Positions 54,652 through 64,000 of a DNA stretch of 64,000 nt are shown piece after piece; the stretch's first letter is position 1; every line of letters begins with the position of its first letter. Below the pieces are notes generated by a model, which saw only the letters and a program-made list of their open reading frames with translations, was not told the DNA's origin and made no database searches. Origin of the DNA: Actinoplanes sp. NBC_00393 (GTDB taxonomy: Bacteria; Actinomycetota; Actinomycetes; Mycobacteriales; Micromonosporaceae). Position numbers and translations under genes: made by a program. Location of the stretch: the NCBI RefSeq assembly GCF_036053395.1, contig NZ_CP107942.1, positions 10,530,001-10,594,000 on the forward strand, given 5' to 3'.

Positions 54652-55506
54652 ATGCAAACCCGACGAATCGGTGACGTAGAAGTCAGTGCGATCGGCCTCG
54701 GCGGCATGCCGATGTCGATCGAGGGCCGTCCGGACGAGGACCGCTCGATCCGCACCATCCACGCCGCGCTCGATGCCGGCGTGACCCTGATCGACACGGC
54801 GGACGCGTACCACCTGCATGCGGACGAGGTCGGGCACAACGAGTCGCTGATCGCCCGGGCGCTGGCGAGTTATGGCGGGGACGCTTCGGGCGTACTGGTC
54901 GCCACCAAGGGCGGGCACCTGCGGCCCGGCGACGGAAGCTGGACCCTGAACAGCTCCCCGGACTACCTGAAGCAGGCCTGCGAGGCCTCGCTCAAGCGCC
55001 TCGGGGTCGAGGCCATCGGCCTCTACCAGCACCACCGGCCGGACCCGCGGGTTCCCTACGCGGACTCGATCGGCGCGATCCGTGACCTGCTCGACGCCGG
55101 CAAGATCCGGATGGCGGGCATCTCCAACGCGAACCCCGCGCAGATCCGTGAGGCGCAGGAGATCCTCGGAGGCCGCCTGGTTTCCGTGCAGAACCAGTTC
55201 TCCCCGGCGTTCCGCTCGTCCGAGCCGGAGCTGGAGCTCTGCACCGAGCTGGGCATCGCCTTCCTGCCCTGGTCGCCGTTGGGCGGGATCAGCCGGGCGG
55301 CCGAGCTGGGCGGGCACGCGGCGGCTTTCGCCGCGGTGGCCGAGCGGTACGGGGTGAGCCCGCAACGCGTCTGCCTGGCCTGGCACCTCGCCAAGTCCCC
55401 GATCTCGATCCCGATCCCCGGCTCTTCGCGTCCGGAAACGATCGCCGACTCCGCCGCCGCTGTCGATCTTGACTTGACCGCCGACGATCTCGCGGAGCTG
55501 AACTGA
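54652..55506 (+). CDS. Aldo/keto reductase
   Basis: 284-aa NADPH-dependent reductase of the (beta/alpha)8 barrel class. Catalytic residues are in TLIDTADAYHLHADEVGHNE (Asp and Tyr), VLVATKGGH (Lys) and YQHHRPDPRVP (His). The C-terminal cofactor loop is IPIPGSSRPETIADSAA. ATG 54652 follows AGGTGG. The next gene is a second reductase starting 1 bp after this stop, so they are coupled and probably share the LysR regulator. Confidence 0.9.
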   Translation: MQTRRIGDVEVSAIGLGGMPMSIEGRPDEDRSIRTIHAALDAGVTLIDTADAYHLHADEVGHNESLIARALASYGGDASGVLVATKGGHLRPGDGSWTLNSSPDYLKQACEASLKRLGVEAIGLYQHHRPDPRVPYADSIGAIRDLLDAGKIRMAGISNANPAQIREAQEILGGRLVSVQNQFSPAFRSSEPELELCTELGIAFLPWSPLGGISRAAELGGHAAAFAAVAERYGVSPQRVCLAWHLAKSPISIPIPGSSRPETIADSAAAVDLDLTADDLAELN

Positions 55507-55507
55507 C

Positions 55508-56497
55508 ATGGAGTACCGCCGTTCCGGCCGCAGCGGCCTGAAGCTGCCCGAGATCTCGCTCGGCCTCTGGCACAACTTCGGCGACGACAAGCCCCTGGAG
55601 ACCCAGCGGGCCATCCTGCGCCGGGCCTTCGACCTGGGCATCACCCACTTCGACCTGGCCAACAACTACGGCCCGCCGTACGGGTCGGCCGAGTCGAACT
55701 TCGGCCGCGTCCTGGCCACCGACTTCCGGGCGCACCGTGACGAGCTGGTCATCTCCACGAAGGCTGGCTACGACATGTGGCCCGGCCCGTACGGCGACTG
55801 GGGTTCCCGCAAGTACCTGACCGCGTCGCTGGACCAGTCGCTGCAGCGGATGGGCCTGGACTGCGTCGACATCTTCTACTCGCACCGCTTCGACCCGGAG
55901 ACGCCCCTCGAGGAGACGATGGGCGCGCTGGACGCCGCGGTGCGGGCCGGCAAGGCCCTCTACGTCGGCATCTCGAGCTACTCGCCGGAGAAGACCGCCG
56001 AGGCCGCCGCGATCCTGCGGAGCCTCGGCACACCCCTGCTGATCCACCAGCCGTCCTACTCGATGCTGAACCGCTGGATCGAGAACGGCCTGCTGGACAC
56101 CCTGGACGGGGTGGGCGCCGGCTGCATCGCGTTCTCGCCGCTCGCCCAGGGCATGCTCACCGACCGCTACCTCAACGGGGTGCCGGAGGGCTCGCGGGCC
56201 AGTGAGGACAAGTCGCTGAGCACCGACCTGCTCAGCGACGAGAACCTGGAGAAGGTCCGGGCCCTGCACGCGATCGCCGAGCGGCGCGGGCAGAGCCTAG
56301 CCCAGATGGCGATCGCCTGGGTTCTGCGCGACCCGCGGATGACCTCCACGGTGCTCGGCGCGAGCAGCGTCACCCAGCTCGAGACGAACGTCGCGGCGCT
56401 GGCGAACGCCTCGTTCAGCGACGACGAGCTGGCCGAGATCGACAAATACGCCACCGATTCCGGGATCAACCTCTGGGCCGGGTCCAGCCAGCACTGA
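55508..56497 (+). CDS. Aldo/keto reductase, YghZ/glyceraldehyde-3-phosphate reductase type
   Basis: 329-aa reductase. The start MEYRRSGRSGLKLPEISLGLWHNFG and the segments FDLANNYGPPYGSAESNFG, VISTKAGYDMWPGPYGDWGSRKYL and DIFYSHRFDPETPLEETM mark the YghZ (L-glyceraldehyde 3-phosphate reductase) subgroup. The tetrad Asp/Tyr/Lys/His is complete. Such enzymes detoxify aldehydes such as methylglyoxal and L-GAP. Confidence 0.91.
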   Translation: MEYRRSGRSGLKLPEISLGLWHNFGDDKPLETQRAILRRAFDLGITHFDLANNYGPPYGSAESNFGRVLATDFRAHRDELVISTKAGYDMWPGPYGDWGSRKYLTASLDQSLQRMGLDCVDIFYSHRFDPETPLEETMGALDAAVRAGKALYVGISSYSPEKTAEAAAILRSLGTPLLIHQPSYSMLNRWIENGLLDTLDGVGAGCIAFSPLAQGMLTDRYLNGVPEGSRASEDKSLSTDLLSDENLEKVRALHAIAERRGQSLAQMAIAWVLRDPRMTSTVLGASSVTQLETNVAALANASFSDDELAEIDKYATDSGINLWAGSSQH

Positions 56498-56527
56498 AGT
56501 GTCATACCCCCGGGTGAGAATGGCGGC

Positions 56528-58168
56528 GTGCTGGTAGCCGTCTCACCCGATCCCGACGGCCGCGGCGGCCGTCTGGCGGAGCTGTCCGCCGGCACGCCGT
56601 CGCGGCACGTCGGCGATCTCGCGCGGGCGGTCGCCGAGCGCGAGGCCGCCGACCATCCCCGCTGGATCTGGGCGGCCACCTCGGACATCTATCCGGCACT
56701 GCTCCGGGCCGGGGTCCGGGTGGCCCGGTGCCACGACCTGGAGCTGACCGAGGCGCTGCTGCTGGGCCATGCCGGGCGCTGGGGCGAGCCACGCAATCCG
56801 GCGGCGGCCCGAGCGCGGGCGCGCGGCCTGCCGGCCCCGCCGGATCCGTTGCGGCCCGGGGCCGAGCCACCGGGTTTCGCGCAGGGTGCGCTCTTCGAGG
56901 CGGTCGCGGCCCCATCGATCAAGATCGAAGACCTGCTGGAGGTGTACGGGGAACAGCTGCACCGCATCGCCGAAACAGGTCATCCCGGCCGTTTCCGGCT
57001 GCTCGTGGCGGCCGAGTCGGCCGGGGCGCTGATCGCCGCCGAGATGGGCCACGCCGGGCTGCCGTGGCGCGCCGACGTGCACGACGAGCTGCTGCGCGAG
57101 CTGCTCGGCCCACCCCAGCCGGTCGGCCCGCCCCGCCGCCTCGCCGAGCTGACCGCCGAGATCAACGCCGCGTTCGGCACCCGTGGCCTGCATCCCGACT
57201 CGCCGGCCGAGGTGGTGCGCGCGTTCGCCCGGGCCGGGGTCGACGTGCCCAACACCCGGCGCTGGGTGCTGCGCGGCGTCGATCATCCGGCGGTCGCCCC
57301 GCTGCTGGAGTTCAAGGAGCTCTACCGCATCTGGACGGCGCACGGCTGGGCCTGGTGCGACGCCTGGGTGCGCGACGGCCGCTTCCGTCCGGAATATGTC
57401 GCGGGTGGCGTCGTCTCCGGCCGCTGGGCCACCCGGGGCGGCGGCGCGCTGCAGGTTCCCAAGGTGGTCCGCCGCGCGGTGATCGCCGACCCCGGCTGGC
57501 GGTTCGTGGTGGCCGACGCCGGGCAGTTGGAGCCCCGGGTGCTGGCCGCAGTCTCCGGCGACGAGCGGCTGGCCCGCGCTGCCGCGGCCGGCGACCTCTA
57601 CGCGGCCCTCGCCACCGACTCGTTCGACGGCGACCGGGCCAAGGCCAAGGTCGCCCTGCTCGGCGCGATGTATGGGCAGACCGGCGGCAACGCGATCCCG
57701 GCTCTCGCGGTGCTGCGCCGGCAGTACCCGACCGCGTTCGAGTACGTGGAGGCCGCCGCCCGGACCGGGGAGGCCGGTGGGCTGGTCCGGTCCTGGCTGG
57801 GGCGGACCTGCCCGCCGTCCGCGAGCGCGCTGCGCGACGCCGGCCTGGACCCGCCGGACGAGGTGGCGCCACCACCCGGCCGGGCCCGGGGGCGGTTCAC
57901 CCGCAACTTCGTCATCCAGGCCACCGCTGCCGAGTGGGCGCTCGTCCTGCTCGCCACGCTGCGCACCGCGCTGGAGGGCACCGAGGCCGAATTGGTGCTG
58001 TTCGTGCACGACGAGGTGGTGGTGCACTGTCCGGAGGAGCAGGCCGGCGACGTGGTGCGGGCCGTGCACGAGAGCGCGGCAACGGCCGGGCGGCTGCTGT
58101 TCGGCGCCACGACGGTGCGTTTTCCGCTGGACGTCTCAGTGGTTGGTGCCTACGCCGACGCGAAGTGA
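56528..58168 (+). CDS. Family-A DNA polymerase-like protein ("bifunctional 3'-5' exonuclease/DNA polymerase")
   Basis: 546-aa protein from GTG 56528, half the size of DNA polymerase I. Motif A is [20 protein letters not shown] (in Pol I: DYSQIELR), motif [18 protein letters not shown], and motif [11 protein letters not shown] with the catalytic Asp-Glu. The N-terminal half aligns with the 3'-5' exonuclease position but has no clear DxE, so proofreading is doubtful. Family members of unknown role occur in most actinobacteria. In motif A the Ser of SQIE is changed to Gly, which fits the family. It stands 118 bp upstream of metH. Confidence 0.87.
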   Translation: MLVAVSPDPDGRGGRLAELSAGTPSRHVGDLARAVAEREAADHPRWIWAATSDIYPALLRAGVRVARCHDLELTEALLLGHAGRWGEPRNPAAARARARGLPAPPDPLRPGAEPPGFAQGALFEAVAAPSIKIEDLLEVYGEQLHRIAETGHPGRFRLLVAAESAGALIAAEMGHAGLPWRADVHDELLRELLGPPQPVGPPRRLAELTAEINAAFGTRGLHPDSPAEVVRAFARAGVDVPNTRRWVLRGVDHPAVAPLLEFKELYRIWTAHGWAWCDAWVRDGRFRPEYVAGGVVSGRWATRGGGALQVPKVVRRAVIADPGWRFVVADAGQLEPRVLAAVSGDERLARAAAAGDLYAALATDSFDGDRAKAKVALLGAMYGQTGGNAIPALAVLRRQYPTAFEYVEAAARTGEAGGLVRSWLGRTCPPSASALRDAGLDPPDEVAPPPGRARGRFTRNFVIQATAAEWALVLLATLRTALEGTEAELVLFVHDEVVVHCPEEQAGDVVRAVHESAATAGRLLFGATTVRFPLDVSVVGAYADAK

Positions 58169-58194
58169 AAGGGTGGGTATCGTTATTGCTCCGG

Positions 58195-58279
58195 CCGAGA
58201 GGCGCTGCAGCGGGGCCCACCCGTCACGCTCGACCGGTGATCCACCCGAAACAAGGGCGCCTCCGACTCATCTCGGAGG
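58195..58279 (+). promoter_or_regulatory. SAH-riboswitch-like leader of metH
   Basis: The leader begins CCGAGAGGCGCTGCAGCG and ends its first domain with AACAAGGGCGCCTC. Arms GAGGCGC (58199-58205) and GCGCCTC (58257-58263) give the closing stem. The layout (G-rich GCGCTGC after the 5' arm, A-rich linker before the 3' arm) resembles the S-adenosylhomocysteine riboswitch that precedes metH and ahcY in many bacteria. A competing hairpin CCTCCGA (58260-58266) / TCGGAGG (58273-58279) covers the ribosome-binding site of metH. Stabilising the first stem would free it, so high SAH would turn metH on. The internal pseudoknot was not confirmed. Confidence 0.65.
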
Positions 58280-58286
58280 TGACTGC

Positions 58287-61870
<3,584 letters not shown>

Positions 61871-61886
<16 letters not shown>

Positions 61887-62050
61887 CCGTCCACACGTCG
61901 CTGAGCTGCCTCGCGCTTGTACCCGCGATGCAGCTCAGCGACGTCCGCATCCTCCTCGAGCAGTTCAGCAAGCGGGACCACGGCCAGTTCCCGCCCGCCG
62001 GCTCCTACCACGAGGCGGCCGGTAATGCTCGGCACGATCTCGACGCGCAT
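61871..62050 (-). CDS. Possible 59-aa protein opposite the metH 3' end
   Basis: A frame from ATG 62050 to TAG 61871 gives [40 protein letters not shown] and [12 protein letters not shown] plus a short tail. It looks like a small globular domain (strand-strand-helix-helix), and codon third positions are G/C-rich. The frame is open about 85 bp further upstream (FAAGLTEM precedes the start), so the ATG may be internal. It overlaps metH by 16 bp in convergent orientation. No family recognised; it may be a decayed remnant. Confidence 0.35.
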
Positions 62051-62486
62051 CTCCGTCAGCCCGGCGGCGAACCACCGGCGCGGACCCGGCCCGGAGAGAT
62101 CCGGATCAGGTCCCGGCCCGCAGGGCGAGCACCTCCTGAGTCATGCGCGCATCCCCTCGCGCGGCCTGCAGCATCAGGCCCACCCGTCGGACCAGCCATC
62201 CCCCAGCCGGCGCCACCGCCGAATCCGCCGTCGGACCGGCCTCTTTCCCCGCCACTCGTCACCCTCGCCTTCGATCCGTCGCCCATCCACAGCCCAGCCT
62301 CTTCGCCGCCGCGTCCAGGGCCGCTGCCTCCTGCTCCGGCTTTGCCGAGCATGGTGCCGGAAGGAGGAGGTCTGGCGACGGCCCGTGGGCCTGCCTGTGG
62401 ATAACTCTCGTCGGAGCCGGTACTCCGATTTGCCGGCACACCCGCAACGGATGTGGATACACCCGCTGCGGGTGTGCTGCGTTTTC
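62051..62486. other. Intergenic region downstream of metH
   Basis: Mostly without recognisable genes. A second short minus-strand frame (GTG 62255 to TGA 62106; 49 aa ending MTQEVLALRAGT) precedes the 59-aa frame and could be part of the same decayed locus. The rest is Pro/Ser-rich in all frames and appears non-coding. The palindromic element at 62436-62477 is listed separately. Confidence 0.4.
62436..62477. repeat. Second copy of the GCACACCCGCARCG palindromic element
   Basis: Left half 62436-62457 (GCACACCCGCAACGGATGTG...) differs at three positions from the right arm of the 44-bp palindrome at 12681-12724. The right half 62458-62477 is its imperfect inverted partner (reverse complement begins GCACACCCGCAGCGGGTGTG). 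The two halves are joined in the opposite order to the first copy. Confidence 0.65.
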
Positions 62487-62626
62487 GAGGACTGCTTCGA
62501 TCCGCCGATCCGTAACAGCGGGCCGGCAGGGGTGAGGACTGCTTCGAGCCGCCGATCCGTAACAGCGGGCCGGCAGGGGTGAGGAGTGCTTCCAGCGCTG
62601 GTCCGTAGCAGCGGGCCGGCAGCGCT
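62487..62626. repeat. Three tandem copies of a 47-bp repeat
   Basis: GAGGACTGCTTCGA begins at 62487 and 62534, and the variant GAGGAGTGCTTCCA at 62581. Copies 1 and 2 share all but one or two bases over 47 bp (including CCGATCCGTAACAGCGGGCC); copy 3 is more divergent. It is followed by GTCAGCG repeated at 62634-62650. It sits between convergent metH and the oxidoreductase, as the 62-bp arrays do elsewhere, but the period and sequence are different. Confidence 0.8.
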
Positions 62627-62780
62627 GAAGTGTCAGCGGTCAGCGGTCAGGACGGGCTGTGGCTCGAGACGGAGGCACGGCGGAGCCGGGACGGGTGCGG
62701 CTGAGAGTGTGGGCCGAGTGCGCCTCCGGCGCGCCTGGTGGGATGTGTCGTGGGCTGGGCGGTCTATGGGGCGGGATGGG
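62627..62780. other. Intergenic tail before the oxidoreductase stop
   Basis: 154 bp with G-rich sequence and no recognised gene. A plus-strand frame across it is antisense to the oxidoreductase and is rejected. Confidence 0.4.
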
Positions 62781-63710
62781 TCAGGGGACCAGTACCAGCC
62801 GGCCCCGGAGGCCGCCGGCGGCCGCGCGGGTGTGTGCTTCGGCGGCCGACGTCAGCGGCAGGGTTCCTGCCACCCGCAACGTCAGGCGGCCCGCGTCGAC
62901 CAGGGCGGACAGCTCGGTCAGCCGGGCGCCGTCGGCGTACACCTCCTGGACGACCACCCGCGTGCCGCGCAACGGCGGTGGGGCGAACGGGGCGACCAGC
63001 GCGACGAAGACGCCGCCGCCGCGCAGCGCCTCGTGGGCGGCGACCCCGGTCACCGCGGCGTCGACCACGGCATCCACTCCACCGGGGACGACCGCGCGGA
63101 CCGCGGCGCCGAGCCGGTCGGTGCGGGGGACGAACCAGGTGGCGCCGAGCGATTCCACGATCTTGCGGTCGTCCGGGCCGGCCACTGCCACCGTACGGAT
63201 GCCGCGCAGTGCCGCCAGCTGGAGAAGCGCACCGCCGACGCTGCCCGCCGCGCCGGTGACCAGCAGGGTTTCGCCGCGGCGCAGCCCGGCGAGGGCGAGG
63301 GACCGATCCGCGGTGAGCCCGGCCATCGGCAGGGTGGCGGCTTCGGCCGCCGACGCCGTGACCGGAGCCGGCGCGACCGCCGCCACGTCCAGAACCACGT
63401 GCTCGGCGTAGGTGCCCGGGGCGGAGAGCACGTCACGCAGGCCGATGACCCGGTCCCCGACGGTGAAGTCCGTCGCCGGGCCGACCGCGTCGATCTCGCC
63501 GGCCACGTCCCAGCCCAGCGAGTAGCTGTCGGCGCGGGTGAGCAGGCCGGCGTGGAAGAGTTTGCCGTCGCGGGTGGACAGATCGATCCGGTTGACGGCG
63601 GCAGCGGCCACCCTGATCCGGACCTGGCCGGGGCCCGGTTCCGGCAGGGGCAGGTCGGCGAATTCGATCGCTTCGGGGCCGCCGAAGTGGCGGACGATGG
63701 CAGCTCTCAT
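62781..63710 (-). CDS. NADP-dependent quinone oxidoreductase-like protein (zinc-free MDR family)
   Basis: 309-aa medium-chain dehydrogenase/reductase. MRAAIVRHFGGPEAIEFADLPLPEPGPGQVRIRV opens the GroES-like domain, and GWDVAGEIDAVGPATDFTVGDRVIG follows. The Rossmann motif is LLVTGAAGSVGGALLQLA (AAGSVG as in quinone reductases). Zinc-binding cysteines are absent. It is divergent from an HxlR regulator with the operator between, a common pairing in redox or electrophile response. Confidence 0.9.
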   Translation of the reverse strand: MRAAIVRHFGGPEAIEFADLPLPEPGPGQVRIRVAAAAVNRIDLSTRDGKLFHAGLLTRADSYSLGWDVAGEIDAVGPATDFTVGDRVIGLRDVLSAPGTYAEHVVLDVAAVAPAPVTASAAEAATLPMAGLTADRSLALAGLRRGETLLVTGAAGSVGGALLQLAALRGIRTVAVAGPDDRKIVESLGATWFVPRTDRLGAAVRAVVPGGVDAVVDAAVTGVAAHEALRGGGVFVALVAPFAPPPLRGTRVVVQEVYADGARLTELSALVDAGRLTLRVAGTLPLTSAAEAHTRAAAGGLRGRLVLVP

Positions 63711-63750
63711 GGCGACGACGCTATGTTCGGCGGCAGGGGCGCGGTAAGGA

Positions 63751-63766
63751 CGCACTTCGGAGTGCG
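63751..63766. promoter_or_regulatory. Probable HxlR operator
   Basis: CGCACT-TCGG-AGTGCG (63751-63766) is a perfect 6-bp inverted repeat in the 79-bp gap between the divergent oxidoreductase and HxlR genes, followed by a further half-site-like GTAACGCAC. It probably serves repression of both genes by the HxlR protein. Confidence 0.6.
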
Positions 63767-63789
63767 TAACGCACGGGGAGGTACGCGCG

Positions 63790-64000
63790 ATGGCGACCAC
63801 GACTGCGGCGCAGCGCCGGGCCGAGGAGAGCCGGCAGTACAACGCCAACCTGGCGGCCTGCCCGGGACACGAGCTGCTCGCCACGCTCAGCGACAAGTGG
63901 CTGACCCTGATCATCGACGCGCTCGCCGACGGGCCGCAGCGTTACGCCGAGCTGTCGCGCACGGTGGCCGGCGCGAGCCAGAAGATGCTCACCCAGACGC
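63790..64000 (+). CDS. HxlR-family transcriptional regulator (N-terminal part; cut by window edge)
   Basis: The first 70 residues of a winged-helix regulator from ATG 63790, with GGGGAGG upstream. The N-terminal Cys (AACPGHELLATLSDKWLTLIIDAL) and the recognition region (GPQRYAELSRTVAGASQKMLTQT) are diagnostic of HxlR proteins. The Cys suggests redox or electrophile sensing. The 3' end lies outside the window. Confidence 0.92.
   Translation, partial: MATTTAAQRRAEESRQYNANLAACPGHELLATLSDKWLTLIIDALADGPQRYAELSRTVAGASQKMLTQT

Noticed and set aside
58169..58286. Cobalamin riboswitch upstream of metH
   Set aside because: The leader is too short and lacks a B12-box-like conserved core. The arrangement fits the SAH type better.
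62659..63411. Plus-strand frame of 250 codons
   Set aside because: Antisense to the quinone oxidoreductase, whose Rossmann motif is clear.

Overview
The window is high-GC actinobacterial DNA, most like a member of the Micromonosporaceae (Actinoplanes or a relative). The signs are GC-rich third codon positions throughout, many GTG starts, stop/start overlaps of the ATGA/GTGA type, a mycobacterium-like fabG-fabI-hemH gene string, a murL/murD2 pair and chitin-sugar transporters of the DasABC and NgcEFG kinds. Nothing looks like a prophage, insertion sequence, CRISPR array, rRNA or tRNA. The gene content is that of an ordinary chromosome.

Layout. 1-6 kb: the end of an unknown gene, a GT4 glycosyltransferase, a pullulanase-type debranching enzyme and a DUF6174 lipoprotein. 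6-10 kb: an MMPL exporter in an apparent operon with a NarL-type two-component system. 10-16.7 kb: an aminopeptidase P, a Cu/Zn-SOD-like secreted protein, a PfkB sugar kinase, a hotdog thioesterase, two PH-domain membrane proteins and a small zinc-site protein. 17-22.3 kb: a MoxR/DUF58/VWA operon and a second NarL-type system. 22.4-26.1 kb: fabG, fabI, hemH, HAD phosphatase and Nudix genes. 26.2-31.9 kb: a secreted propeller-like protein, a Nudix enzyme, DUF3097, and a MocR regulator divergent from an EamA transporter. 32.7-39.6 kb: a serine hydrolase, NfeD/SPFH, an RNA methyltransferase and a globin-FNR fusion. 40.5-45.4 kb: a cupin, a serine hydrolase with its MarR regulator, and divergent murL and murD2. 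46.1-53.7 kb: an RpiR regulator followed by two complete sugar ABC importers without ATPases. 53.7-64 kb: a LysR regulator with two aldo/keto reductases, a family-A DNA polymerase, a SAH-riboswitch-like leader with metH, an oxidoreductase and the start of an HxlR regulator.

The most notable non-coding feature is a family of 51-nt hairpins spaced every 62 bp. There are 12 copies at 31835-32567, 7 at 40062-40485 and 4 at 45436-45674, always just after a plus-strand gene. The first array supplies the stop codon and last residues of the EamA transporter. Other non-coding signals are a perfect 44-bp palindrome (12681-12724) with a rearranged sibling at 62436-62477, and a 47-bp tandem repeat near 62.5 kb. 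The metH leader has a visible Shine-Dalgarno/anti-Shine-Dalgarno switch.

How the genes may work together. murL and murD2 give an alternative route to D-glutamate in peptidoglycan. They lie next to a MurR/RpiR-type regulator and two importers for GlcNAc and chitin oligosaccharides, so 42.6-53.7 kb looks like an amino-sugar and cell-wall neighbourhood. All assignments come from reading the sequence; no searches were run.
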